Shown here one piece after another: positions 7,556 through 16,142 of a stretch of DNA of 64,000 nucleotides. The position numbers and the translations under genes were made by a program. This stretch comes from Lachnospiraceae bacterium C10 (GTDB lineage: Bacteria > Bacillota > Clostridia > Lachnospirales > Lachnospiraceae), in the NCBI GenBank assembly GCA_900100095.1, contig FMTN01000006.1:62001-126000 (forward strand). The letters run 5' to 3'. The first letter of the stretch is position 1. Every line of letters starts with the position of its first letter. Under the pieces are notes generated by a model that saw only the letters and a program-made list of their open reading frames with translations, was not told where the DNA came from and ran no database searches.

Positions 7556-8625
7556 GTTTTGACGAAATGCTGGAGGCGTCTTTTAAGACAATCCACAATG
7601 GAGACGTGGTTGAAGGGACCGTTTTATCCGTTAAGCCAGATGAAATCGTACTCAACATCGGTACAAAGTCCGATGGAATTATCACTAAGAACGAGTACAG
7701 CAATGATTCTAGCGTAGATCTTACAACTGTAACAGCAGTTGGTGAGAAGATGGAAGCTGTTGTTGTTAAGGTTAACGACAACGAAGGTCAGGTTGTTCTT
7801 TCTTACAAGCGTTTAGCACAGGAGAGAGGCAACAAGCGTCTTGAGGAAGCATTTAATAATAATGAAGTCCTGAAGGCTAAGGTTGTTCAGGTATTAAACG
7901 GCGGTCTTTCCGTTGTTGTTGATGAGGCTCGTGTCTTCATCCCGGCAAGCCTTGTATCTGATACTTATGAGAGAGATCTTGGTAAGTACAAGGATCAGGA
8001 GATTGAGTTCGTAATCACAGAGTTCAATCCTAGAAAGCGTCGTATCATTGGTGATCGTAAGCAGCTTCTGGTTGCTGAGAAGTCCAAGAAGCAGGAAGAG
8101 CTTCTTTCTACTCTTAAGGTTGGCGATATCATCGATGGAACAGTTAAGAATGTTACAAACTTCGGTGCATTCATCGACTTAGGCGGAATTGATGGTCTCC
8201 TTCATATTTCTGAGATGTCTTGGGGCCGTGTAGACAATCCTAATAAGCTGTTCAAGAACGGTGATGCTGCACGTGTCTTCATCAAGGATATTAACGAGAA
8301 GAAGATTGCACTTTCTATGAAGTTCCCGGATGAGAACCCATGGAATGATGCTTCTGAGAAGTTTGCTGTTGGCAACGTTGTTAGCGGTAAGGTTGCACGT
8401 ATGACAGATTTCGGTGCATTCGTTGAGTTAGCACCGGGTGTTGATGCACTTCTTCATGTTTCTCAGATTTCTAAGGAGCATGTTGATAAGCCAAGCGACG
8501 TATTAGCTGTAGGTCAGGATATCGAAGCTAAGATCGTTGAGTTCCGTGAGGCTGATCATAAGATTTCTCTTTCTATCAAGGCTTTACAGGGTAGCGACTC
8601 TGAAGAGGAGCAGACAGAGGAGTAA
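7543..8625 (+). CDS. rpsA: 30S ribosomal protein S1 (four S1 domains)
   Basis: The 360-residue protein carries four S1 RNA-binding folds at about 14-82, 95-165, 185-253 and 270-338. The last two are the most canonical (VTNFGAFIDLGGIDGLLHIS and MTDFGAFVELAPGVDALLHV). This is the shorter low-GC type rather than the six-domain proteobacterial S1. It assists mRNA binding and translation initiation. The GAGGAGG box (7528-7534) lies inside the last codons of ispH, and the ATG lies 13 nt before the ispH stop is completed. A terminator follows. Confidence 0.95.
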   Translation: MSEMSFDEMLEASFKTIHNGDVVEGTVLSVKPDEIVLNIGTKSDGIITKNEYSNDSSVDLTTVTAVGEKMEAVVVKVNDNEGQVVLSYKRLAQERGNKRLEEAFNNNEVLKAKVVQVLNGGLSVVVDEARVFIPASLVSDTYERDLGKYKDQEIEFVITEFNPRKRRIIGDRKQLLVAEKSKKQEELLSTLKVGDIIDGTVKNVTNFGAFIDLGGIDGLLHISEMSWGRVDNPNKLFKNGDAARVFIKDINEKKIALSMKFPDENPWNDASEKFAVGNVVSGKVARMTDFGAFVELAPGVDALLHVSQISKEHVDKPSDVLAVGQDIEAKIVEFREADHKISLSIKALQGSDSEEEQTEE

Positions 8626-8652
8626 TCTGTTATAATTAACATATAAGATAAG

Positions 8653-8690
8653 AGGGGGCTTATGACCGTATGGTCTTAGGTCCCTTTTTC
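8653..8690 (+). terminator. Terminator after rpsA
   Basis: GGGGGCTTATGACC (8654-8667) pairs with GGTCTTAGGTCCCT (8672-8685) with one mismatch and three G-U pairs around a GTAT loop, followed by a T-run. Confidence 0.75.
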
Positions 8691-8709
8691 CTATTTAGGG
8701 GGTGGATGA

Positions 8710-9486
8710 ATGGAAAATTACGAAAAGTTTAAACAGGATGTTTATCAGCTGACAAAAATCGATCTTTCCTCTTACAAAGAAAAACAGATGAGACGAAGAA
8801 TTGATTCTCTGGTTACAAAGCATAAGTGCAAGGAATATGTCGATTATGTCAGAATGCTGAAGGATGACCCGGAAGTATTTGATGAATTTGTTAATTTCCT
8901 TACAATCAATGTTTCTGAATTTTATCGTAATACAGATCAGTGGGAACTGATGGACAAGGAATATATCCCTGAATTGATCAAGAAATATGGTAAAAAGCTT
9001 AAGATCTGGAGTGCAGCATGCTCTACCGGTGATGAGCCGTATTCTCTGGTCATGGCATTATCAAAGCATATTGACTTGAATAATATTAAGATTCTGGCAA
9101 CGGATATTGATAAGCAGGTCATTGCAACAGCAAAGGTCGGCCTGTATTCTGAGAAGAGTATTGCCGGTGTTCCGGATGATCTTAAGAGAAAATGGTTTAC
9201 GAAGGTTGGATCTTCCTATCAGATTTCTGAGGAGATTAAGAAGCGCGTTGAATTTAAAGAGAGTAATCTTTTGCGTGATAGTTATCCGACCGGATGTAAT
9301 CTGATCGTTTGCCGTAATGTTGTAATCTATTTTACAGAAGAAGCAAAACATGATATCTATAAGAAGTTTGCTGCTTCCTTGACACCTGGTGGACTTTTGT
9401 TTATCGGAAGCACCGAGCAGGTAATGGATTACAAGGAATTGGGTTACAAGAGAAGAAGTTCTTTCTTCTATGAGAAAGATGCCTGA
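8710..9486 (+). CDS. cheR: CheR-type protein-glutamate O-methyltransferase
   Basis: This 258-residue protein has a helical CheR N-terminal domain (about 1-70) and an SAM-dependent methyltransferase domain. The SAM-binding region WSAACSTGDEPYSLVM (residues about 97-112) and the CRNVVIYF motif (about 200-207) are clear. CheR methylates glutamates of chemoreceptors. No cheB, cheA, cheW, receptor or flagellar gene is present in the window, so this is an orphan locus and the receptor partner is unknown. An AGGGGGTGG box precedes the ATG. It stands alone between the rpsA terminator and repeat copy B. Confidence 0.93.
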   Translation: MENYEKFKQDVYQLTKIDLSSYKEKQMRRRIDSLVTKHKCKEYVDYVRMLKDDPEVFDEFVNFLTINVSEFYRNTDQWELMDKEYIPELIKKYGKKLKIWSAACSTGDEPYSLVMALSKHIDLNNIKILATDIDKQVIATAKVGLYSEKSIAGVPDDLKRKWFTKVGSSYQISEEIKKRVEFKESNLLRDSYPTGCNLIVCRNVVIYFTEEAKHDIYKKFAASLTPGGLLFIGSTEQVMDYKELGYKRRSSFFYEKDA

Positions 9487-9490
9487 TTTC

Positions 9491-9616
9491 AACTCAGTCG
9501 GGGTACAAGCTCCGACTGAGTTAAACGCTCCGCGAGGATGCGCACGGATTCGGACAGGAATTTGTCTGCTGAAGCAGACCCGAATCCGGCGCGCAAGACT
9601 CGCGAGCGAGTCTTGA
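9491..9616 (+). repeat. Dispersed structured intergenic repeat, copy B
   Basis: This copy begins 4 nt after the cheR stop. It has the same architecture and invariant core (9524-9543) as copy A, but the stems are recoded with compensation. Stem I is AACTCAGTCGG/CCGACTGAGTT (9491-9501/9512-9522). Stem III is CGGATTCGG/CCGAATCCG (9545-9553/9580-9588). Hairpin IIIb is GTCTGC-TGAA-GCAGAC (9564-9579). Stem IV is AAGACTCGC-GA-GCGAGTCTT (9595-9614). Downstream, TTGAAC-CATT is also shared with copy A, so the conserved unit may extend about 12 bp further. Confidence 0.9.
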
Positions 9617-9653
9617 CTTGAACACATTATAGAACAAAGGAATGAATGAATTT

Positions 9654-9703
9654 CCCCCTTATATGAGTTGGGTTTATCGCCTGATTCATATAAGGGGGAT
9701 TTT
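9654..9703 (+). terminator. Bidirectional terminator between cheR and the YprB-like gene
   Basis: CCCCCTTATATGA (9654-9666) pairs perfectly with TCATATAAGGGGG (9686-9698), followed by ATTTTT on the + strand. On the - strand it follows the converging gene, with a weaker T/A-rich flank (AAATTCATT). Confidence 0.8.
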
Positions 9704-9736
9704 TGCTGTCTGTTATCGTATTTTCTTTTTATATTC

Positions 9737-10729
9737 TTATAGTTGTCGTAGGAGCTGTTTTAAATATCGGGAAAGATATTCCGGATTGAGAGTTTCGCTG
9801 TTAATACTGACTTCCGTATAACAGTTACTTTCATCGACCTTTTCGTAGGAGGATGATGGAAGTGAGGCAGCGAGTGCTTTGGGTAGAAGCTGCCCATCGG
9901 CTTTCAACCGGACATAGTCTTTTGGATTCGGCAGGTAATAACGCATTTTTCCGTTGGATAGAGGAATATATACTTTGATTCCGCAATCAAAAAACTGAAG
10001 ATGTACCCCCAGGTTATGGATGCTGAGAGGAACGGGCAGTGATAAATCGGAGGTTCCGCATAATTCAAGTGCCTGTTGGTTAGATGAAAACGAAGTCAGG
10101 GTATAATTTGTATCCGGGATATTGCGATATTGCAGCAAATCAAAGAGCTTCGGCATATGCTCCACATCGAAGCGGTTATGATCTAAGAGCATGGAGCGCT
10201 TCAAAGGATCTTCGTCCATCATGTAGGCTTTGTAGCATGTAATCAGTTCTTTGCCTGCAATGTCATCCTTACGCTTAATCTGCAGAAATTCTTCGAGGGT
10301 ACGCTGATTGTAGTGCGGGAATTGAAGAATTCTTCGAAGAGAATAAATAGCCTTTCGCAGGTCAAAACTTTCGATGTCCCTGCCGCTATACTGGACTTTC
10401 CCCTGTTCATACGAAAAGGAAATGTGGTATTGCCGGCTTCTTTTGGTAAGAAAAGGAAGATCGAAGGCTTCCCCGTGAAATGTAATGATACGGGATGCGT
10501 TCGTTAGATAAGGAAAAATGGCGTGAATAATCTCATCTTCTTCCTGTTCGTTCTCAGCAAAAAACTGCACAATCTCATAGGAACCATGGTTAAAACGACC
10601 GAGTCCGATGAGATAGATTGCGGAGTCTTTTGGGGACAATCCAAGGGTTTCAAGATCAAGGAATACATCCCCTTCCCTTATCATAGGTGGACAGGTTACA
10701 GAATTTATTGTCATTGTATATTCTTTCAT
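9737..10729 (-). CDS. YprB-type ribonuclease H-like 3'-5' exonuclease domain protein
   Basis: This 330-residue protein carries a DEDD-type exonuclease fold (RNase_H_2 family, as in Bacillus YprB). Motif I is VFLDLETLGLSPKDSAIY (DxE, near residue 24). Motif II is ITFHGEAFDLPFL (near 85). Motif III is LDHNRFDVEHM (near 187), which contains the HNRFDV-type catalytic His/Asp. The substrate is unknown. The start at 10729 has no clear ribosome binding site. An internal ATG at 10714 has a weak AAAGAA box, and a TATACT hexamer lies 3 nt before 10729, so 10714 is a real alternative. It is the first minus-strand gene of the window and converges on cheR. Confidence 0.85.
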   Translation of the reverse strand: MKEYTMTINSVTCPPMIREGDVFLDLETLGLSPKDSAIYLIGLGRFNHGSYEIVQFFAENEQEEDEIIHAIFPYLTNASRIITFHGEAFDLPFLTKRSRQYHISFSYEQGKVQYSGRDIESFDLRKAIYSLRRILQFPHYNQRTLEEFLQIKRKDDIAGKELITCYKAYMMDEDPLKRSMLLDHNRFDVEHMPKLFDLLQYRNIPDTNYTLTSFSSNQQALELCGTSDLSLPVPLSIHNLGVHLQFFDCGIKVYIPLSNGKMRYYLPNPKDYVRLKADGQLLPKALAASLPSSSYEKVDESNCYTEVSINSETLNPEYLSRYLKQLLRQL

Positions 10730-10917
10730 GCAAGTATATTAGTTGTTTTTTTGAAAAAAAACAATGAGTATCTAAAAAAATACAACAATTCACACAAAAT
10801 ATTCCATCTAAAAGAGGAAAAATTATGTAAAAGTGCTACAATAATACATATAAGTCATTGGTTTTTTGTATATTTTTCAGAAGACCAGAAATAAATAGAA
10901 AGTGGGGTAGCTAGAGT

Positions 10918-12240
10918 ATGGGCCTGAGGACGTTTAAAGGCGGTATCCATCCCTATGATGGAAAAGAACTGTCTAAGTCAAAGCCGATCAAGGAGCTTTT
11001 GCCGGAGGGAGAGCTGGTATTTCCACTGTCCCAGCACATTGGTGCACCTGCAACGCCAATTGTGTCTGTCGGTGATGGAGTGTTAAAGGGGCAAAAGATC
11101 GCAGATGCCAATGGATTTGTATCTTCTCCTGTCTTTTCATCTGTTTCCGGAACCGTGAAAGCAATTGAGCCTCGTCGCACAACAACAGGGGATATGGTCA
11201 ATTCCATTATCATTGAGAGCGATGGTAATTTTATGGAGGCAGGCTTTACAGAAACAGAAGATGTTACGAAACTGAGCAAGGATGAGATCATTGGCAAGAT
11301 CCGTGATGCCGGAGTTGTAGGAATGGGAGGTGCAGGTTTCCCGACCCACGTGAAGTTGTCTCCGAAGGATCCGGATAAAATCGATTATATCATTGCAAAC
11401 TGTGCAGAGTGTGAGCCGTATCTTACCAGTGATTATCGTAGAATGATCGAGCAGCCGGAGAAGCTGGTTGAAGGAATGAAGATTATTCTTTTACTGTTTC
11501 CGAACGCAACCGGATGTTTTGGAATTGAAGACAATAAGCCGGATTGCATCGAGCGTCTTACAGAGTTGACGAAGGACGAACCACGTATGAAGGTGGTACC
11601 GCTTATGACCAAGTATCCGCAGGGAGGAGAGCGTCAGCTCATTCATGCGGTTACCGGTCGGGATATTAATTCGAAAATGCTTCCGGCAGATGCCGGCTGT
11701 ATTGTAGATAATGTGGAAACCATTGTAGCCATCTACAATGCGGTAAAACTGGGTAAACCTCTTACCAACCGGATCTTTACTGTAACAGGTGATGCTGTCA
11801 GCGATCCGCGAAATTTCTATATCAGTATCGGAACCAACTACCGTCAGCTTCTGGATGCAGCCGGCGGACTTAAGACCGATGCCAAGAAACTGGTTGCCGG
11901 CGGACCGATGATGGGATTTGCCCTCTTTGGTCTGGATGTTCCTACAACTAAGACGACTTCGGCACTTCTTTGTATGTCGAAGGATGAGGCAAGCGCTTTT
12001 GAGCCTACGGCCTGCATCAATTGCGGACGCTGTGTGGAAGCTTGCCCGGAGAACCTGATTCCGTCCAGACTTTCCGATTTCTCCAAGAACGGACAAAAGG
12101 AAGAGTTTGAACGCTGGTATGGTCTTGAGTGTGTGGAATGCGGTAGCTGTAGCTACGGATGTCCGGCCAGAAGACCTCTTGCGCAGGCAATCAAGACGAT
12201 GAAAAAACAGATACTTGCAGATAAGCGCAAGAAGAAGTAG
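10918..12240 (+). CDS. rnfC: Rnf electron transport complex subunit C
   Basis: RnfC is the peripheral FMN/NADH-binding and Fe-S subunit of the Rnf complex, which couples ferredoxin:NAD oxidoreduction to ion export. GMGGAGFPTHVKL (about residues 138-150) is the nucleotide-binding loop and ANCAECEPYLTSDYR follows. Two [4Fe-4S] motifs lie near the C-terminus: CINCGRCVEACPENL and CVECGSCSYGCPARR. At 440 residues it is normal. It is the first gene of a complete six-gene operon in the order C-D-G-E-A-B. The 188-nt AT-rich gap before it must hold the promoter. A TACAAT hexamer at 10837-10842 is a candidate -10, but no good -35 is visible. Confidence 0.97.
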   Translation: MGLRTFKGGIHPYDGKELSKSKPIKELLPEGELVFPLSQHIGAPATPIVSVGDGVLKGQKIADANGFVSSPVFSSVSGTVKAIEPRRTTTGDMVNSIIIESDGNFMEAGFTETEDVTKLSKDEIIGKIRDAGVVGMGGAGFPTHVKLSPKDPDKIDYIIANCAECEPYLTSDYRRMIEQPEKLVEGMKIILLLFPNATGCFGIEDNKPDCIERLTELTKDEPRMKVVPLMTKYPQGGERQLIHAVTGRDINSKMLPADAGCIVDNVETIVAIYNAVKLGKPLTNRIFTVTGDAVSDPRNFYISIGTNYRQLLDAAGGLKTDAKKLVAGGPMMGFALFGLDVPTTKTTSALLCMSKDEASAFEPTACINCGRCVEACPENLIPSRLSDFSKNGQKEEFERWYGLECVECGSCSYGCPARRPLAQAIKTMKKQILADKRKKK

Positions 12241-12255
12241 GAAGAGGTGAATCAA

Positions 12256-13224
12256 GTGAGTGATTTATTTAATGTAACATCCTCTCCTCATGTCAGAGGA
12301 AGAGACGATACCCAAAGGATCATGTTGTATGTGATCATTTCATTACTTCCGGCTACGGTATTCGGTATATTCAATTTTGGAATCAAAGCGCTGATTCTTG
12401 TGCTTGTTACAGTGGCATCAGCCGTTGCGAGCGAATGGATCTATTGTAAGATCGTTAAGAAGAAAAGTACCATAGGAGATCTGTCAGCGGTTGTTACAGG
12501 CCTGCTTTTGGCATTAAATCTTCCAAGTTCCCTTCCATGGTGGGTTGCGGTTATCGGATCAGCCTTCGCCATCATCATTGTTAAAGAGCTGTATGGCGGA
12601 CTTGGACAGAACTTTATGAACCCGGCACTTGGAGCAAGATGTTTTCTTCTGATTTCCTTTGCCGGCCTTATGACAGACTTTTCGGATTATCCGGGATTTG
12701 CTGATACCTTTGGTGGAGCAACACCGCTTGCAACCATTAAAAACGGTGGAAGTGTGGATACTATGCGAATGATTCTGGGTAATATTCCGGGAACCATTGG
12801 TGAGACATCCATGATTGCCCTGATCATCGGAGCCATCTTCCTTATTCTGATGGGAGTGATTGATCTTCGTATTCCTGGAACTTACATTGTAACATTTGCT
12901 GTGTTTGCACTGATTTTTGGCGGACATGGATTTGATGTGCAGTACCTGATTTCTGAGATTGCCGGAGGCGGACTTATTTTAGGTGCTTTCTTCATGGCAA
13001 CAGATTATGTGACAAGTCCGATCACACCTATGGGTAAGATCGTATTTGGAATCTGTCTTGGAATTCTTACCGGTATCTTCCGAATCTTTGGTGCCGGTGC
13101 AGAGGGTGTCAGCTATGCCATCATCTTCTCTAACCTTTTGGTACCTTTGATCGAGAAGGCAACCATTCCAAGAGCCTTTGGTGTAAAAAGGGAGAAGACA
13201 AAGAAGGGGGGCGACGGTGAATGA
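12256..13224 (+). CDS. rnfD: Rnf electron transport complex subunit D
   Basis: RnfD is a polytopic subunit of Rnf with about nine or ten membrane helices. The motif GGATPLAT (about residues 153-160) matches the S/TGAT site where FMN is attached to a threonine in this family. NPALGARCF is another family signature. I place the start at GTG 12256 because GAGGTGA lies 5 nt upstream. A GTG at 12247 overlaps that box and would add only three residues. The gene starts 15 nt after rnfC and overlaps rnfG by 4 nt. Confidence 0.95.
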   Translation: MSDLFNVTSSPHVRGRDDTQRIMLYVIISLLPATVFGIFNFGIKALILVLVTVASAVASEWIYCKIVKKKSTIGDLSAVVTGLLLALNLPSSLPWWVAVIGSAFAIIIVKELYGGLGQNFMNPALGARCFLLISFAGLMTDFSDYPGFADTFGGATPLATIKNGGSVDTMRMILGNIPGTIGETSMIALIIGAIFLILMGVIDLRIPGTYIVTFAVFALIFGGHGFDVQYLISEIAGGGLILGAFFMATDYVTSPITPMGKIVFGICLGILTGIFRIFGAGAEGVSYAIIFSNLLVPLIEKATIPRAFGVKREKTKKGGDGE

Positions 13225-13841
13225 GTAATGCAAAAGCAATCTTTAAAGATGCAATGATCCTTACAGCCATTACGCTGGTTGCCGGATTTTTGCTGGGACT
13301 TGTATTCCAGGTGACGGCCGCTCCTCGTGAGCAGGCAGCCAAGGCACAGACAGAAGCTGCATATAAGAGTGTGTTTGCCGATGCATCTTCCTTTGAAGAT
13401 AAAAAGGATTTTGACGGGGATGCAGCAACCAAACTGGTGCAGAAAGCGGATGCGGATTATGCAACCGTTAAGATTACCGGAGTCAGTGAGGCAAAAGGCT
13501 CAGATGGTAAGACCCTGGGTTATGTTATTACAGTTGTCACAAAAAGCTATGGTGGAGATGCAACCCTTGCAATGGGTGTAACCAATGAGGGTGTTTTAAA
13601 CGGTTATTCCATCACAGATATTTCCGACACACCGGGTCTTGGTATGAAGGCAAAAGAAGCAAAGTTTATGGATCAGTTCAAAAACCTTGCTGCCGGTACC
13701 TTAAAGGTAACAAAGTCCTCACCGGCAGGAGATGGAGAAATCGAAGCCATCAGTGGTGCGACCATCACATCGGCTGCAGTTATAAGAGCTGTGAATGCAG
13801 GCTTCGTATATTTCCAGAGTCTTGGGGGAGGTGCAAAGTAA
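13221..13841 (+). CDS. rnfG: Rnf electron transport complex subunit G (flavoprotein)
   Basis: This 206-residue protein has one N-terminal membrane anchor (about 11-33) and an extracytoplasmic FMN-binding domain. SGATITS at residues 178-184 is the flavinylation motif; Thr181 is the expected phosphoester-linked FMN site, filled by ApbE. An apbE gene lies 5.4 kb downstream. GLGMKAKE in the middle is typical of the FMN-binding domain. The start overlaps rnfD by 4 nt (ATGA), and the SD lies in the rnfD 3' end. Confidence 0.95.
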   Translation: MSNAKAIFKDAMILTAITLVAGFLLGLVFQVTAAPREQAAKAQTEAAYKSVFADASSFEDKKDFDGDAATKLVQKADADYATVKITGVSEAKGSDGKTLGYVITVVTKSYGGDATLAMGVTNEGVLNGYSITDISDTPGLGMKAKEAKFMDQFKNLAAGTLKVTKSSPAGDGEIEAISGATITSAAVIRAVNAGFVYFQSLGGGAK

Positions 13842-13842
13842 T

Positions 13843-14640
13843 ATGAGTAAGATAGCAGAACGTTTATATAATGGAATCGTTAAGGAAAATCCTATTTTCG
13901 TCCTTCTTCTGGGAATCTGTCCGACCCTTGCGGTAACAACATCTGCCGGTAACGGACTGGGAATGGGACTTTCTTCTATGGTGGTTCTTGCTCTTTCCAA
14001 TGCGCTTATTTCAGCACTTCGCCATCTGATTCCAAGTCGTGTGCGAATGCCGGCTTTTATCGTCATTGTAGCTTCCTTTGTGACGATTGTTCAGTTTTTG
14101 ATTCAGGGATATCTGCCAAGTCTGTATGATCAGCTTGGAATCTACATTCCTTTGATCGTTGTAAACTGTATTATTTTAGGCCGTGCAGAATCTTTTGCGT
14201 CAAAGAACCCTGTTGTTCTTTCCTTCTTCGATGGAATCGGAATGGGACTCGGTTTTACCTTATCCCTTGTATTTATCGGAGCTGTTCGTGAAATTCTTGG
14301 AAGCGGAGCTGTGTTTGGCGTACAGATTCTGCCATTGGCAGACGCTGCTTCCGGTAAGGCCGGCTATACACCGATTTCGATCTTTGTGCTGGCACCTGGC
14401 GCCTTTTTGATCCTTGCGCTGTTGGTTGTGATCATGAATGTAGTGCGTGAGAAGCAGGAAGCAAAGGGCAAGCCTCTTGCAAAAGGAAACGGCTGCCTGT
14501 CCGGTGAATGTTCCAGCTGCTCTTTATCTTCTACCTGCGGAGGAAAGACCCTGTCATCTGAGACAGAGGATCCTCTTGTGAAAAAGGCAGTGGAGAACTT
14601 AAAGGCAAAGCAGAATACGACTGAGGAGGTGAAGGCATAA
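13843..14640 (+). CDS. rnfE: Rnf electron transport complex subunit E
   Basis: This 265-residue integral membrane subunit belongs to the RnfA/RnfE family. Family features include PIFVLLLGICPTLAVT (about 17-32) and NCIILGRAE (about 108-116). The start at 13843 follows a GGGGGAGGTG box by 10 nt, and an earlier in-frame ATG lies inside rnfG. The C-terminus is unusual: after the last membrane helix come about 60 polar residues with a cysteine cluster, GCLSGECSSCSLSSTCGG (C-x4-C-x2-C-x5-C). RnfE is normally about 200-230 residues without this tail. The cluster could bind a metal; that is inference. Confidence 0.94.
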   Translation: MSKIAERLYNGIVKENPIFVLLLGICPTLAVTTSAGNGLGMGLSSMVVLALSNALISALRHLIPSRVRMPAFIVIVASFVTIVQFLIQGYLPSLYDQLGIYIPLIVVNCIILGRAESFASKNPVVLSFFDGIGMGLGFTLSLVFIGAVREILGSGAVFGVQILPLADAASGKAGYTPISIFVLAPGAFLILALLVVIMNVVREKQEAKGKPLAKGNGCLSGECSSCSLSSTCGGKTLSSETEDPLVKKAVENLKAKQNTTEEVKA

Positions 14641-15215
14641 TGACAAAGCTGATACTTATTTTTATTGCGGCATCCATCGTTAATAACGTGGTATTAAGTC
14701 AGTTCTTAGGTCTTTGCTCCTTCCTTGGAGTATCCAAAAAGATCAAGACGGCAGTCGGAATGGGCGGAGCGGTTATTTTCGTAATTACCATTTCGTCCCT
14801 TGTGGCAGGACTGCTTTATAAGTTTATTCTGGTGCCGACGGGATTTGAATATCTGCAGACCATTGTATTTATTCTTGTAATTGCCGCTCTGGTACAGGTT
14901 GTGGAAATGTTCCTTAAAAAATATGTCACATCCCTTTACAAGGCACTTGGTGTGTTCTTGCCATTGATTACAACAAACTGTGCCGTGCTTGGTGTGGCAC
15001 TTAAAAATGTAACCAATGATTACAGCATTTTGCAGGGTGTGATCTATGGATTGGGTACAGGTGTCGGATTTATGGTGGCTATCGTGATCTTAGCCGGTAT
15101 TCGTGAAAAATGCGAATATAATGACTACCCGAAATATTTCAGGGGTTCGGCTATGACACTGATCACTTCCGCACTGATGTCAATTGCATTCTTCGGTTTT
15201 GCCGGAGTGATTTAA
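14640..15215 (+). CDS. rnfA: Rnf electron transport complex subunit A
   Basis: RnfA is the 191-residue, six-helix membrane subunit, an inverted homologue of RnfE. NNVVLSQFLGLCSFLGVSKK (residues 15-34) and TTNCAVLGVAL (about 113-123) contain the conserved cysteines that hold the intramembrane [2Fe-2S] cluster shared with RnfE. The start codon overlaps the rnfE stop (TAATG), so translation is coupled. Length and motifs are canonical. Confidence 0.97.
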   Translation: MTKLILIFIAASIVNNVVLSQFLGLCSFLGVSKKIKTAVGMGGAVIFVITISSLVAGLLYKFILVPTGFEYLQTIVFILVIAALVQVVEMFLKKYVTSLYKALGVFLPLITTNCAVLGVALKNVTNDYSILQGVIYGLGTGVGFMVAIVILAGIREKCEYNDYPKYFRGSAMTLITSALMSIAFFGFAGVI

Positions 15216-15221
15216 GGGGGC

Positions 15222-16025
15222 ATGAACATGTTAGTGAATATTTTGATCGCGGCTGTCATCATTGGTGTGACAGGCTGCCTGATTGGATTTCTTCTCTGTC
15301 TTGCTTCTGAAAAGTTTAAGGTCGAGGTGGATCCGAGAGAAGAGAAGATCTTAGGGGTACTTCCGGGTAATAACTGTGGAGGTTGCGGTTATCCGGGCTG
15401 TTCCGGTCTTGCAGCAGCCATTGCAAAGGGCGAGGCGCCGGTGAACCAGTGTCCTGTTGGAGGAGCTCCGGTTGCGGCACAGGTCGGTGAAATTATGGGT
15501 GTTGATGCCGGTGACCAGGTTAGAATGATGGCATACGTTCGCTGTAGCGGTAACTGTGAAAAGGCCAAGAATAACTACAGCTATGCCGGTGTTGAGGATT
15601 GTAATGCCATGGCCTTTGTTCCCGGCGGTGGTCCTAAGGCCTGTAAGTATGGATGTCTTGGCTTTGGAAGCTGTGTAAAGGCCTGTCCGTTTGATGCGAT
15701 CCATGTTGTAGATGGCATCGCTGTCGTGGACAAGGAGGCCTGCAAAGCCTGTGGTAAGTGTGTGGCCACCTGTCCAAAGCATCTGATCGAATTGATCCCT
15801 TATGAAGCAACCGAGGTTGTTTCCTGCCGCAATGAGGATAAGGGTAAGGATGTTATGGCTGTATGTTCCACCGGTTGTATCGCCTGTCATTTGTGCGAGA
15901 AGCAGTGTGAATCGGATGCGATACATGTAGAGAACAATATTGCATATATTGATCAGAGTAAGTGTACCCACTGTGGTAAATGCGCTGAGAAATGTCCGAA
16001 GAAGATTATTAAAATGTTAGGTTAA
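15222..16025 (+). CDS. rnfB: Rnf electron transport complex subunit B (multi-cluster ferredoxin)
   Basis: RnfB is the ferredoxin-accepting subunit. An N-terminal membrane helix (about 4-27) is followed by the 4Fe-4S domain NNCGGCGYPGCSGLAAAI (about 48-65). Polyferredoxin motifs follow: GCLGFGSCVKACPFDAI, CKACGKCVATCPKHL, CIACHLCEKQCESDAI and CTHCGKCAEKCPKK. At 267 residues it is the usual clostridial form. AAGGGGG precedes the ATG. It is the last gene of the operon and is followed by a terminator. Confidence 0.97.
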   Translation: MNMLVNILIAAVIIGVTGCLIGFLLCLASEKFKVEVDPREEKILGVLPGNNCGGCGYPGCSGLAAAIAKGEAPVNQCPVGGAPVAAQVGEIMGVDAGDQVRMMAYVRCSGNCEKAKNNYSYAGVEDCNAMAFVPGGGPKACKYGCLGFGSCVKACPFDAIHVVDGIAVVDKEACKACGKCVATCPKHLIELIPYEATEVVSCRNEDKGKDVMAVCSTGCIACHLCEKQCESDAIHVENNIAYIDQSKCTHCGKCAEKCPKKIIKMLG

Positions 16026-16034
16026 GTTATAAGG

Positions 16035-16070
16035 GGCTGTGAAAGGCAAATGCCTTTTGCAGTCTTTTTT
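16035..16070 (+). terminator. Terminator after the rnf operon
   Basis: GGCTGTGAAAGGC (16035-16047) pairs with GCCTTTTGCAGTC (16052-16064) over 13 bp including G-U pairs, followed by TTTTTT. Confidence 0.85.
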
Positions 16071-16142
16071 ACTGGAGATTTTGGCGTGAGAGGTGTATGC
16101 TAAAAAAGATTGAAGTAAATATAAGCAAGGGAGGTTGATGAA

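Noticed and set aside
10814-10842. A promoter for the rnf operon
   Set aside because: TACAAT at 10837-10842 is a fair -10, but the -35 position reads GAGGAA; not strong enough to list.
11491-12255. 254-codon frame antisense to rnfC
   Set aside because: The opposite strand encodes the Fe-S motifs of RnfC; no support for this frame.
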